Assembly: GCF_000416985.1 (NCBI RefSeq)
Contig: NZ_ATDL01000003.1
Span: forward strand, 169,489 to 233,488
DNA: 64,000 nt
Source of the DNA: Sphingobacterium paucimobilis HER1398
GTDB taxonomy: Bacteria; Bacteroidota; Bacteroidia; Sphingobacteriales; Sphingobacteriaceae
Direction of reading: 5' to 3'
In this document: piece by piece, positions 26,363-35,319 of the stretch
Numbering within the stretch: the first letter of the stretch is position 1
How the letters are laid out: each line of letters begins with the position of its first letter
Translations under genes and position numbers: made by a program
Notes under the pieces: model-generated
Seen by the model: only the letters and a program-made list of their open reading frames with translations
Database searches by the model: none
Told to the model about the DNA's origin: nothing

Positions 26363-27532
26363 TTAAGCAATCCGTTCTATCTCGATCTTGTCCGTGACCT
26401 TAAAATGATTCATATTTTTGACCAACAACAGACCAGGCGTCTTTCCAACTTCCAAGGAACCCAAACTTTCCTCTAACGTCAACGCCTTCGCACCATTTAT
26501 AGTCGCCCATTTCAAGGTTTGATTAAAATCCAACTCAGGGAAGTGCTTATGCAGAACTTTCAGTTCATCCAATACACTTAGCGTATCGTTAGAAGCTAAA
26601 CTATCTGTTCCTATAGCTATTTCACAGCCATTCTGCTCAAAAATACTAACTTTTGGAAGCGCATCCTCTATATACAGATTTGCCTTTGGACAGATACACA
26701 TGACCACATCCCGTCCCATTCTACGGATAAAATCCAGATCTTTTAGTGATGTGTAGGTGTTATGCACAAGGATGACTTTGTTTCCTGTTGGAAGATAAGA
26801 CATATAGGTCTGTATAGAATTTCTAGCCTGTGCTTTAAACTCGTCTGCTGAAAACCCTATCTTTTCATAAAACTCCAAGAATTCTCCAGTCTTATAGCGG
26901 AAAAGTTTATTCTCCTCTTCACTCTCTTGATTGTGAATAGAAATAATATTGTCTTCTGACACAGACTTTTTGAAGGCTTTGAAAAGCACCTTAGAGCAAG
27001 AATAAGGCGCATGTAATGTAATGGACGCATGTCCCGAATCAAAACTAAACTCGATTTCGCGCGCTTCATCAATCTTTTGTGCTGCCTCCTCTTCCCGTAG
27101 ACCTAATATCTCTACAAAGGTATGATAAACAATTTTACTGTCTTCTTTTATCTTAGCCGAAACGGCAGAGTTGACATGATCCCCCACAGCCTGTATACCG
27201 TTGGCATACATAGCTTTGTCTGCTAGGTCCATCGCCTTCTGAATCACATCATCATCAGCACTACGATTAGACATCACCTCGGTGATAAACTTAACCAAAC
27301 CCTTCTTTTGGGAAATCTTGCCCAACAAATGAGACAATTCTAAATGACAGTGTGCATTGATAAATCCAGGAATCAGAACTCCTTTGAAGCGTTCTATTTC
27401 TACATTCTTAGGCACCGAATCATTATCATATATCCCTAAGACTGTACCATTTTCGTCCATAGCAATGACCCCATTTTTTATAGGGCTGGACGTGACAGGC
27501 ATCACATAATCAGCTGAATAATAATGAACCAT
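26363..27532 (-). CDS. Metal-dependent amidohydrolase (ATZ/TRZ deaminase-like)
   Basis: This 389-residue TIM-barrel hydrolase has the metal pair HCH at residues 61-63 (IPGFINAHCHLELSH), a VGDHVNSAVS segment, HAPYSCS, a barrel His in HNTYTSLKDLDFI, and the distal Asp in IGTDSLASN. It belongs to the cytosine deaminase / chlorohydrolase branch, members of which deaminate purine-like or aminofutalosine compounds. The substrate here is not known. It starts 165 bases from the divergent TPP-riboswitch promoter; I see no thiamine-related motif that would link the two. Confidence 0.85.
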   Translation of the reverse strand: MVHYYSADYVMPVTSSPIKNGVIAMDENGTVLGIYDNDSVPKNVEIERFKGVLIPGFINAHCHLELSHLLGKISQKKGLVKFITEVMSNRSADDDVIQKAMDLADKAMYANGIQAVGDHVNSAVSAKIKEDSKIVYHTFVEILGLREEEAAQKIDEAREIEFSFDSGHASITLHAPYSCSKVLFKAFKKSVSEDNIISIHNQESEEENKLFRYKTGEFLEFYEKIGFSADEFKAQARNSIQTYMSYLPTGNKVILVHNTYTSLKDLDFIRRMGRDVVMCICPKANLYIEDALPKVSIFEQNGCEIAIGTDSLASNDTLSVLDELKVLHKHFPELDFNQTLKWATINGAKALTLEESLGSLEVGKTPGLLLVKNMNHFKVTDKIEIERIA

Positions 27533-27696
27533 TTATATACCAATAGTTAGTGTGTATGTTTTCTAAAGATAAAAGACTTAACCTCTAGAAAATGTAAATC
27601 TACTACAAAATATTGCTTTAAACCAATAGTCTTGACAAATTAAGTAATTTTTTTTACAGAAAGTTGATGGATATTTTTTTTACAAAAAAAATAGGG

Positions 27697-27704
27697 TATG
27701 TTTG
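27697..27704 (+). promoter_or_regulatory. -7 promoter element upstream of the TPP riboswitch
   Basis: TATGTTTG matches TAnnTTTG and lies 11 bases before the first bases of the riboswitch, so the transcript would start with the aptamer. The 354-base gap between the amidohydrolase and the receptor gene holds this promoter, the riboswitch and a downstream hairpin. Confidence 0.65.
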
Positions 27705-27714
27705 CGCCATCGAA

Positions 27715-27816
27715 AAGGGGTGCCTTGTTCATTCAGAACACGAAAAAGGCTGAGATTATACCCTGTCCTGCTTAGCAGGACACACCTGATCTGGATAATG
27801 CCAGCGTAGGGAAGGG
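27715..27816 (+). promoter_or_regulatory. Thiamine pyrophosphate (TPP) riboswitch
   Basis: All conserved THI-element blocks are present in order: GGGGTGCC at 27717-27724, GGCTGAGA with TATACCC around 27748-27763, then ACCTGATCTGGATAATGCCA and GCGTAGGGAAG. A variable stem (GTCCTGCTTAGCAGGAC) fills the P3a-like position. Binding of TPP would reduce expression of the receptor gene that starts 71 bases downstream. AAGGGGT (27715-27721) can also pair with ACCCCTT (27841-27847), which would break the aptamer's P2 stem and offers a switching mechanism; that pairing is seen in the sequence but its use is inference. Confidence 0.96.
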
Positions 27817-27831
27817 CGGTTAAATTGTAAC

Positions 27832-27858
27832 GCTACTGTGACCCCTTGCAGTAGTTTG
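27832..27858 (+). promoter_or_regulatory. Expression-platform hairpin after the TPP riboswitch
   Basis: CTACTG and CAGTAG close a loop that contains ACCCCTT (27841-27847), and the outer bases GTTAAA and TTTAAC can extend the stem. The loop sequence is complementary to the 5' part of the aptamer. The following TTTGGTTT is a weak T-run, so it may be a terminator or may sequester the start region. Confidence 0.45.
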
Positions 27859-27886
27859 GTTTAACTCAAAATATTTTTTAAATCTT

Positions 27887-30346
27887 ATGATTAAGCATTT
27901 TATTGCTACTTGGCTGTTAACACTGCTCATTACGATAAGCGCGTTAGCACAACAGAAGTTAACGGTTCGTGTCACGGACCAACAAACGGGGCCTATTCGA
28001 GGAGCCACCGTCACCATCGATGGTAAATCAAAACAAACTAATGAAACTGGTCTGGCAGACTTTTTAATTGGAAACGAAGGCAATAATCCCATCAAAGTAC
28101 ACCACCTTGGATACAAAGTCTTCACCGCACGTCTTGAGGGTACGCCCACACACCTAGACATCATTCTGCAACCTTTGCATTTACAGACAGGCGAGGCTTT
28201 TGTATATGCGACACGGGCGAAGGAAAACTCGGCCACGACTTTTAAAAACCTTTCTAAAGAGGAAATACAAAAGAACAATCTAGGCCAGGATATCCCCTAC
28301 CTCATCAACCAGACACCAGGAGTAGTTATCGGTTCTGACGCTGGTGCAGGTATCGGTTATACGAATATCACCATACGGGGTTCGGACAACGAACGAATCA
28401 ATGTAACGCTCAACGGAATCCCATTGAATGATGCAGAGAGTATGGGATCCTTCTTTGTCAACCTACCGGACTTTGCGTCAAGCATGGAAAGTATCCAGAT
28501 ACAGCGCGGGATCGGTACTTCAACCAATGGGGCAGGTGCCTTCGGTGCTTCCCTGAATATACAGACAGATGCTTTGGAAAACACGCCCTATGCAGAGCTC
28601 AATAACTCTTTCGGTTCGTACAACTCGTGGAAAAACACCCTAAAGGTCGGTTCGGGCTTGATCAATGACAAGTATGCTTTCAATGCCCGCCTATCTCGAA
28701 TCGCATCAGACGGGTATATGGAAAGAGCCTCCTCGGACATGAAATCTTTTTACGTAGACGGAGGCCTTTACACCGAAAAGCATACCCTTAAGGCGACGTT
28801 ATTCTCAGGCAAACAAAAGACCTACCAAGCCTGGACGGGAGTACCCGAACCTTTGATCAAGGGCGATCGCTCTCTGCTTACGGAATATGCCGGAACTGGA
28901 CTTGGAATATACGGTGGTCCAGAACTGGACAGAATACTGCAGGCGGACAGACGGTACAATGTCTATACCTACGATGACCAGACCGATAACTATACGCAGA
29001 CACATGCTCATCTACAGTACACCAATCGTATCAATGAAAAATTAGACTTCAACACCGCACTACACTATACCCGTGGCGCGGGGTACTACGAGGAATACCG
29101 TCTGGATGACAAACTCGCTAAATACAATATGGAGGACGTCACCCTAGGTGGGGAAAAAATAAAAAAATCTGACCTTATTCGTAGAAGATGGCTAGATAAC
29201 CATTTCTATGGCCTGACCTATGCCCTAAACTATAAGCCCACAAATACCCTAAACATGACACTTGGCGGTGCCTACAACCAATACAAAGGGGATCATTACG
29301 GTGAAGTCATTTGGGCAAGATATGCGTCGAACAGTGAGTTAGGTGACAAGTATTACCTAAACGATGCCAAGAAAAATGATTTTAACATCTTTGGTAAAGT
29401 AGATTACCGAGTAGACAGATGGTTGTTAAATCTTGATGTACAATACCGCAACATCTATTATCAGGTTCAGGGCAATGATGACAAGGTCAAAAACATGGAT
29501 TTTGACAACAACCTAAACTTTGTCAACCCGAAAGCAGGTGTCACTTACTTTATATCCCCGAACACCAACTTATACGCTTCTTATGCCTATGCCAATAAAG
29601 AACCTGTTCGCAAAGATTATGTAGAGAATCCTCGCAACGAATTTCCTAAGGCCGAAAAGATGCAGGATATAGAAGCGGGATACCGTTTTAATAACAGCAC
29701 ATTCAATCTAGGAGCAAATGTGTATGCTATGCTTTACAAGGATCAACTGGTACCTACTGGATCTATCAACGACACAGGAGGTGCTCTACGCATGAATATT
29801 CCGAAAAGCCACCGCATAGGCATCGAATTGGACGGATCTTGGCAGATCAGTAAGCAATTCTCCTGGGCGGCTACTGCAGCATTAAGTGACAACAAAATCA
29901 AAAACTTTGTGGAATACGTTCCCGTATATGATGATAATTGGGTAAAAACCAGAGAAGAGGTGGTAGAGCATGGCAACACAAACATTGCCAAGTCGGCCTC
30001 CACAATTCTATCCAACAACTTTACATACTCCCCTGTAGAGGACTTATCGTTCAGTCTATTGAGCAAATATGTATCTCGCTTATACCTAGACAATACCTCT
30101 AGCAAAGACCGTTCAATAGATCCATCATTTGTAAACAACCTTATAGCACGGTATAGTTTCCAAGCATTGGGCCTACAACGTGTCGATTTGAGTTTAGCTG
30201 TAAATAACATATTAAATGCCAAGTATGAGTCGCACGGTTATACCTGGAGACAAATGTTTGAATCTAAAGGTACTGTCGAACACTACAACTTCTACTACCC
30301 ACAGGCAACAACCAACTTTATGCTGGGATTAAACATTCGCTTTTAG
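27887..30346 (+). CDS. TonB-dependent receptor, probably for thiamine or a precursor
   Basis: This 819-residue outer-membrane receptor has a signal peptide (MIKHFIATWLLTLLITISALAQ), a carboxypeptidase-like beta domain at about 24-100, a plug (QDIPYLINQTPGVVIGSD, ITIRGSDNERINVTLNGIPLNDAE) and a barrel ending in FMLGLNIRF. It is the only gene behind a TPP riboswitch, the arrangement long known for the predicted outer-membrane thiamine receptor of Bacteroidota. Import of thiamine, its phosphates or a precursor is therefore likely. No inner-membrane thiamine transporter (PnuT-like) or kinase gene follows, so those partners must be elsewhere. Confidence 0.93.
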   Translation: MIKHFIATWLLTLLITISALAQQKLTVRVTDQQTGPIRGATVTIDGKSKQTNETGLADFLIGNEGNNPIKVHHLGYKVFTARLEGTPTHLDIILQPLHLQTGEAFVYATRAKENSATTFKNLSKEEIQKNNLGQDIPYLINQTPGVVIGSDAGAGIGYTNITIRGSDNERINVTLNGIPLNDAESMGSFFVNLPDFASSMESIQIQRGIGTSTNGAGAFGASLNIQTDALENTPYAELNNSFGSYNSWKNTLKVGSGLINDKYAFNARLSRIASDGYMERASSDMKSFYVDGGLYTEKHTLKATLFSGKQKTYQAWTGVPEPLIKGDRSLLTEYAGTGLGIYGGPELDRILQADRRYNVYTYDDQTDNYTQTHAHLQYTNRINEKLDFNTALHYTRGAGYYEEYRLDDKLAKYNMEDVTLGGEKIKKSDLIRRRWLDNHFYGLTYALNYKPTNTLNMTLGGAYNQYKGDHYGEVIWARYASNSELGDKYYLNDAKKNDFNIFGKVDYRVDRWLLNLDVQYRNIYYQVQGNDDKVKNMDFDNNLNFVNPKAGVTYFISPNTNLYASYAYANKEPVRKDYVENPRNEFPKAEKMQDIEAGYRFNNSTFNLGANVYAMLYKDQLVPTGSINDTGGALRMNIPKSHRIGIELDGSWQISKQFSWAATAALSDNKIKNFVEYVPVYDDNWVKTREEVVEHGNTNIAKSASTILSNNFTYSPVEDLSFSLLSKYVSRLYLDNTSSKDRSIDPSFVNNLIARYSFQALGLQRVDLSLAVNNILNAKYESHGYTWRQMFESKGTVEHYNFYYPQATTNFMLGLNIRF

Positions 30347-30374
30347 GGGCGTCTTAATGAAAAGATAAAACTGC

Positions 30375-30405
30375 TGTCCGCTACAGACCAAATCTGTGGC
30401 GGACA
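30375..30405 (+). terminator. Probable terminator after the thiamine receptor gene
   Basis: TGTCCGCTACAGA (30375-30387) and TCTGTGGCGGACA (30393-30405) form a 13-bp stem with one wobble and a CCAAA loop, followed by CTTTGTTT. The T-run is interrupted, so termination may be partial. Confidence 0.65.
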
Positions 30406-30535
30406 CTTTGTTTAATGCAGGAACCACACCCGTTTACCACCTGCTATAACGGACTTCTGTAGACATACACGGACTTGGACGGACTTTCTTACTTTTTCAT
30501 TTTTACTTTTTACTTTTTAATTCGTACTTTGAAAA

Positions 30536-30994
30536 ATGCGAGCAGTAATACAACGGGTGACAAGAGCATCATGCACCGTAGACGGGCAGATAACCGGAGA
30601 GATAGAAAACGGACTACTGGTATTGATCGGTATCGAAGATGAAGATGATCAACAGGACATGGAGTGGTTATCCCAAAAAATTGTCAATCTCCGTATCTTC
30701 AGTGATGAGCAAGGTCTAATGAACAAATCCATCCAGGATATCGATGGAAATATTTTATTCATTTCGCAATTCACCCTATTCGCACAGACAAAAAAAGGGA
30801 ATCGACCTTCCTTTATACGGGCTGCAAAACCCAATAAAGCAGAGCCAATGTACCTAGAGATGGCCAAAAATCTATCTACACTTTTAAACAAAAAAGTACA
30901 GCTGGGCATATTTGGCGCAGACATGAAGGTCGATCTTCGGAATGATGGCCCGGTCACCATTATGATGAACACCAAGGACAAGGACAACTACTAA
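30536..30994 (+). CDS. dtd: D-aminoacyl-tRNA deacylase
   Basis: This 152-residue enzyme removes D-amino acids mischarged on tRNA. It starts MRAVIQRVTRASCTVDGQ, has the SQFTLFAQTKKGNRPSF motif in the middle and the NDGPVTIMM stretch at the C-terminus that carries the Gly-cisPro chirality-check region equivalent. The length is exactly as expected. A TACTTTG box lies just before the ATG. A 12-bp perfect palindrome follows its stop, before the MazG-type gene. Confidence 0.95.
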   Translation: MRAVIQRVTRASCTVDGQITGEIENGLLVLIGIEDEDDQQDMEWLSQKIVNLRIFSDEQGLMNKSIQDIDGNILFISQFTLFAQTKKGNRPSFIRAAKPNKAEPMYLEMAKNLSTLLNKKVQLGIFGADMKVDLRNDGPVTIMMNTKDKDNY

Positions 30995-31020
30995 TGGTTA
31001 ATGATTAGTCATTAACCATT
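30993..31020. repeat. Perfect 12-bp inverted repeat between dtd and the MazG-type gene
   Basis: AATGGTTAATGA (30993-31004) and TCATTAACCATT (31009-31020) pair perfectly around TTAG. The stem is AT-rich and has no T-run, so it is a poor terminator; it overlaps the last bases of the dtd stop codon. The adjacent TGATCATTAACACTTAAC repeats parts of the arm, typical of slipped AT-rich spacer repeats. Confidence 0.6.
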
Positions 31021-31049
31021 GATCATTAACACTTAACAATTGAAAACAG

Positions 31050-31376
31050 ATGACAATTAAAGATGCACAGGAAATAGTTGATAAATGGATTACCACTACC
31101 GGTGTACGTTATTTTAACGAACTGACCAACACTGCTATGCTTATGGAAGAGGTTGGCGAAGTCGCTCGTATCATGGCACGGCAGTACGGTGAACAGTCTT
31201 TTAAGAAATCGGACAAAGACGTAAACCTTGCCGATGAAATGGCTGATGTGCTCTTTGTATTGATATGCCTAGCCAATCAAACAGGAATAGACCTGACGGA
31301 GGCGCTGGAAAAGAATATGGACAAAAAGAGTATGCGCGATGCCGAACGACATAAGAACAACGAAAAGTTAAAGTAG
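31050..31376 (+). CDS. MazG-like nucleotide pyrophosphohydrolase
   Basis: This 108-residue all-alpha NTP pyrophosphohydrolase has the metal-binding pattern EEVGE (residues about 31-35) and, after a 25-residue stretch, LADEMADVLFVLI (the ExxD pair). Such small MazG-like enzymes remove aberrant or surplus nucleotides. It lies 55 bases after dtd and probably shares its transcript, which puts two quality-control enzymes together. Its stop codon lies inside a hairpin shared with the end of the convergent gene. Confidence 0.88.
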   Translation: MTIKDAQEIVDKWITTTGVRYFNELTNTAMLMEEVGEVARIMARQYGEQSFKKSDKDVNLADEMADVLFVLICLANQTGIDLTEALEKNMDKKSMRDAERHKNNEKLK

Positions 31377-31395
31377 TAAAAAATCTACTTTAACT
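31366..31395. terminator. Hairpin spanning both convergent gene ends
   Basis: AGTTAAAGTAG (31366-31376) and CTACTTTAACT (31385-31395) pair perfectly over 11 bases with a TAAAAAAT loop. Each arm contains the stop codon of one of the two convergent genes. It has no proper T-run on either side, so it may act by limiting read-through or by stabilising 3' ends rather than as a classical terminator. Confidence 0.4.
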
Positions 31396-32143
31396 CAATC
31401 TCTGCAAGTAACGGCAAATGGTCCGATGGATAGGATGCATCGATAACACTATAGCTTTTCCACCGAAACTTGGTTGGATTCGAAATTAAGATATAGTCAA
31501 TTTCCGCTTTTGCCCCTACATTAGGAAATGTAGGTTTATTATCCTCCTTATTCCTAGAAAATTGCTGTTCCAGTATACGGATAGCTTCAGAACCCGGCGA
31601 AGCATTGAGATCTCCAACGAGAATCAGAGGATGCTTACCGTCAACCGCTAATTGATTGATATATTCTGTCTGTGCTTTTCTATTTTCTTCTTTGAGATCA
31701 AGATGGGTATTAGCAAAAGACAATACTTTACCATCAGCCAGTTGGATATCCACAATAGCTAAAGAGCGATTTTCACTTTTCACAGGCATCGGCAGATCAT
31801 ACCTACGCTTACTCAGTATTTTATGTTTTGTCAAAATCAAGACGCCATACTCCCCTTTTTCCAGATCAATCCCCTTAGAGAAAAAATAATCCGTATCCGT
31901 CAATTCGGCCAACCGCTTGGCCTGATCTACATTTCCTGAACGAGAGACATTTACATCTACTTCCTGAACACCTATGATATCAGCATCTGCCTCATTGATA
32001 ACTGCAGCTATAGCTTCTAAATCAATAAATCCTGGTTTCGATGGAGGATTTCCATGATGGATATTATAGGTCAATATCTTGACCGTCTGTGCTGAAAGAA
32101 CAAAATTCACTAAAAGCAGAAGAAAAGAAACAAAGTAGCGCAT
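31385..32143 (-). CDS. Secreted endonuclease/exonuclease/phosphatase family protein
   Basis: This 252-residue protein has a signal peptide (MRYFVSFLLLLVNFVLSAQ) and the DNase I-like fold: KILTYNIHHG, IIGVQEVDVNV (metal Glu), ANTHLDL, LVGDLNASPGS, EIDYILIS and ASYPSDHLPLLAEI (catalytic Asp-His). Secretion makes a phosphodiesterase or sphingomyelinase-like phosphatase role outside the cytoplasm more likely than DNA repair. It stands alone, converging on the MazG-type gene. Confidence 0.87.
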   Translation of the reverse strand: MRYFVSFLLLLVNFVLSAQTVKILTYNIHHGNPPSKPGFIDLEAIAAVINEADADIIGVQEVDVNVSRSGNVDQAKRLAELTDTDYFFSKGIDLEKGEYGVLILTKHKILSKRRYDLPMPVKSENRSLAIVDIQLADGKVLSFANTHLDLKEENRKAQTEYINQLAVDGKHPLILVGDLNASPGSEAIRILEQQFSRNKEDNKPTFPNVGAKAEIDYILISNPTKFRWKSYSVIDASYPSDHLPLLAEIELK

Positions 32144-32288
32144 AATTCGATAATTTATGTGAATATAACTATCTTTAGTTGTAAAGACTAAACTAATTTC
32201 AAACCAAAGAGCGGACTGTTTTTTAAAGCAGAGATTATGTACCTTTTAAATCATTAAAACAAACAACAGACAAACAATTACAAATATT

Positions 32289-33977
32289 ATGATGAAACAT
32301 CTTTGGCTATTTGCAGTTATATGCTACATCACTGCAAGTTGCACAACTTCCAAACACACTCATGACACACAAATATTTGAAAATGGTGCTGTCATTACTG
32401 CTCATCCCCTAGCCTCGGCTGTCGGAGTAGAAATCCTGAAAAAAGGCGGCAATGCGACCGACGCCGCAATCGCGGTTCAATTTGCTCTAGCTGTAGTCTA
32501 TCCAAATGCTGGAAATATAGGTGGTGGAGGATTTATGGTCTATCGCAGTAAGGATGGTGAAGTATCCGCATTAGATTTTCGAGAAAAAGCCCCTGCTGGC
32601 GCAAGCAGAGATATGTACCTGGATAAAGACAGCAATCCAATCACAGATTTAAGTCTATACGGACAACTAGCCGCAGGAGTACCTGGAGCAGTTGCAGGGA
32701 TGGACGAAGCCTATAAAAAATACGGAACCCTACCTTGGAAAGAGCTATTAGCTCCTGCAATACAACTGGCTAAAGAAGGTTTTCCTATTACCGCGCAACA
32801 AGCTGGCGAATTCAACCGCTACAAAGAAAGGTTTCAGCAGCACAATAAACAGGGAGCATCGATAATCAAAGATACCGAATGGAAAGAAGATGACCTTTTT
32901 GTTCAAACAGAACTTGCCGAGACTCTGGAGCGCATCGCGCAACAAGGGCGTGATGGCTTTTACAAAGGTCAGACAGCCGATTATATCGTTGCAGAGATGA
33001 AACGAGGCAATGGTATCATATCCCACCAAGATCTTGAAGATTACCAAGCCGTATGGCGTACACCTATAATAGGCTACTACAAAGGCAACAAGATTATCTC
33101 CATGCCTCCTCCTTCTAGTGGTGGCATAGCGCTATTGGCGTTATTACAATCTGTGGAGAACTACCCCCTAAGACAATGGGGCTTCCAAGCAGACAGTACC
33201 GTGCGCGCTATTGTAGAAGCTGAACGCAGGGTCTATGCAGATAGGGCAACACATCTTGGAGATCCAGATTATTACAAAGTCCCCGTTACAGAACTTACGA
33301 ACTCCGAATTTAATCAGAGCCGTATGGCCAAAGTTTCGCTGGCTAAAGCTACAGATAGCGAACACGTAAAAGCAAGTAAGTTTCCGGGCTATGAATCCGA
33401 AGAAACAACACATTTCAGTATAGTAGACAAGGAGGGCAACGCTGTTTCACTGACGACTACGATCAATGGATCCTACGGTTCTTGTGTATGGGTAGATGGT
33501 GCAGGTTTCTTGCTCAACAACGAAATGGATGATTTCTCTGTAAAACCAGGTTCGCCAAACCTATATGGACTGCTGGGAGGAAAAGCAAACTCCATAGAAC
33601 CTGGTAAACGTATGCTGTCGGCCATGACTCCGACCATTATAGAAAAAGACGGAAAGCTAAGAATGGTAGTAGGAACTCCCGGAGGATCGACCATTATCAC
33701 TTCTGTATTACAGACTATTTTAAACGTTCTGGAATTCGACATGACTGCTCAGGAGTCTGTAAGTGCGGCACGCTTTCATCATCAGTGGAAACCAGATCAT
33801 ATCGATGTAGAAGAAAAAGCAATCGACACAACAATCCGCAGTAGCCTACAAAAGGATGGATACAAGATCAATAAACGGGGGCCTATTGGCCGTGTAGAAA
33901 ATATTGTTGTTTTGCCGGATGGCCGTCTCCAAACAGGAGCTGACCCCAGAGGAGACGACAAAGCTATGGGATATTAA
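32289..33977 (+). CDS. ggt: Gamma-glutamyltransferase (glutathione hydrolase) precursor
   Basis: This 562-residue self-processing enzyme of the Ntn-hydrolase class has a lipobox-like signal (YITASC, Cys at residue 18), so it is probably a periplasmic or outer-membrane lipoprotein. The N-terminal part has GGNATDAAIAVQFALAVVYP and GNIGGGGFMVYR. The autocleavage and catalytic Thr is T373 in EETTHFSIVDKEGNAVS, and NNEMDDFSVKPG and GTPGGSTIITSV follow. It splits glutathione and other gamma-glutamyl compounds. Its stop lies 1 base from the convergent rmuC stop. Confidence 0.94.
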   Translation: MMKHLWLFAVICYITASCTTSKHTHDTQIFENGAVITAHPLASAVGVEILKKGGNATDAAIAVQFALAVVYPNAGNIGGGGFMVYRSKDGEVSALDFREKAPAGASRDMYLDKDSNPITDLSLYGQLAAGVPGAVAGMDEAYKKYGTLPWKELLAPAIQLAKEGFPITAQQAGEFNRYKERFQQHNKQGASIIKDTEWKEDDLFVQTELAETLERIAQQGRDGFYKGQTADYIVAEMKRGNGIISHQDLEDYQAVWRTPIIGYYKGNKIISMPPPSSGGIALLALLQSVENYPLRQWGFQADSTVRAIVEAERRVYADRATHLGDPDYYKVPVTELTNSEFNQSRMAKVSLAKATDSEHVKASKFPGYESEETTHFSIVDKEGNAVSLTTTINGSYGSCVWVDGAGFLLNNEMDDFSVKPGSPNLYGLLGGKANSIEPGKRMLSAMTPTIIEKDGKLRMVVGTPGGSTIITSVLQTILNVLEFDMTAQESVSAARFHHQWKPDHIDVEEKAIDTTIRSSLQKDGYKINKRGPIGRVENIVVLPDGRLQTGADPRGDDKAMGY

Positions 33978-33978
33978 A

Positions 33979-35304
33979 TCACCCCTCGTCCAGGAATCGA
34001 TCGTCGATTTGTTTGTTTGCTTTAGCACCCAAGACTTTAAGATTTTCGACCTTTCGCACAATGTTGCCCGTTCCTGACGAAAGTTTACGCATGGCCTCCG
34101 TATGTTTTTCGGAGGCCTTATCTAAATGCGTCTGTATCTGATCCATATCATTCAAAAAGCCTACAAATTTATCATACAACAATCCTGCTTCTCGCGCAAT
34201 ATCCAATACATTTCTGTTTTGACGCTCTTGCTTCCAGATTGCAGCAATGGTACGCAGTGTCGCCAGTAACGTAGATGGACTCACAATCACAACCCGTCTA
34301 TCCCAGGCATCGGAAAACAACTCTGGTTTTTGCATGACTGCAACACTAAGAGCAGACTCGATAGGCATAAACAACAATACAAAGTCGGGCGAATGTATCC
34401 CATAAAGACTGTGATAGTTCTTTACTGAAAGATCACGCACATGATTTTCGATAGATTGAACATGAGCTTTGAGGTGCAAGGCACGCTCTTCGTCGGACAG
34501 CGCATTGACAAACCGTTCATAAGAAACCAACGACACCTTAGCATCCACAACAAGCTGCTTGTCATCCGGCAAATCTATAACCGCATCAGGCTGCAAACGT
34601 CTCCCTTGCTCATCGGTCAGGGCAACTTGTATACGATATTCTTGGTCACGATTCAAACCCGAGCGTTCCAATACCCGTTCCAAAACAACTTCCCCCCAAT
34701 TTCCCTGTTTTTTTGTATCTCCCTTTAGCGCCCGAGCCAGATTACCAGCCTCGTTTTTGATTTCCACACTCTGCTGCATCAATTGTTCCACTACACCTTT
34801 CAGCACATTCCGCTCAGCGGCTTCTTGATTGTACGTTTTCTCTACTCGTTCCTCAAAACTCCTTATTCGCTCTTTCAGAGGGTCTAACAGTTTTCCCAAT
34901 TGCTGTTGATTGTAAGCCGTAAATTTTTCGCTTTTCTCTTCCAGTATCTTATTCGCTAAAACCTGAAAATCTGCATTGAACTTTTCTTTAATCAGCGCTA
35001 TTTCTTCCTTTTGCTCTGCATATTTTTCCTGCTGTGCCTGCAGATAGGCATTCGTCCCTTCCAGTGTACGTTCTACAGCCTGTCGTTCCTGCCGCTCCTT
35101 GTCTAACATAGCCTTTACCGATTGGACTTCTTGATTCAGTAGCGCAACGTGATGATTGGCAGTTGATGCCGCAATCTCCATTCGCTGTTTCTCTTCCAGC
35201 ACATTACGGTAAGTTGGCTGTGATACAGCCTGTCCATTGCGCCACATTAAGTAAGCACATGCGACAATAAGAACAATTAAAATGAGGTATAAGATATACG
35301 TCAT
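33979..35304 (-). CDS. rmuC: DNA recombination protein RmuC
   Basis: This 441-residue protein has an N-terminal membrane helix (ILYLILIVLIVACAYLMW), a long coiled coil (about 35-190) and a C-terminal nuclease-like RmuC domain with KKQGNWGEVVLERVLERSGL, PDAVIDLPDDKQLVVDAKVSLVSYERFV and DFVLLFMPIESAL. RmuC proteins limit DNA inversions at repeats and have been linked to phage defence in some hosts. The length is normal. The gene lies 15 bases downstream of the arginase-fold gene and is probably co-transcribed with it. Confidence 0.93.
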   Translation of the reverse strand: MTYILYLILIVLIVACAYLMWRNGQAVSQPTYRNVLEEKQRMEIAASTANHHVALLNQEVQSVKAMLDKERQERQAVERTLEGTNAYLQAQQEKYAEQKEEIALIKEKFNADFQVLANKILEEKSEKFTAYNQQQLGKLLDPLKERIRSFEERVEKTYNQEAAERNVLKGVVEQLMQQSVEIKNEAGNLARALKGDTKKQGNWGEVVLERVLERSGLNRDQEYRIQVALTDEQGRRLQPDAVIDLPDDKQLVVDAKVSLVSYERFVNALSDEERALHLKAHVQSIENHVRDLSVKNYHSLYGIHSPDFVLLFMPIESALSVAVMQKPELFSDAWDRRVVIVSPSTLLATLRTIAAIWKQERQNRNVLDIAREAGLLYDKFVGFLNDMDQIQTHLDKASEKHTEAMRKLSSGTGNIVRKVENLKVLGAKANKQIDDRFLDEG

Positions 35305-35319
35305 GCTGAATACGATAAT

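Noticed and set aside
27820..28278. Antisense ORF over the start of the thiamine receptor gene
   Set aside because: It lies opposite a well-supported coding region and riboswitch expression platform and has no domain; it is a shadow frame.
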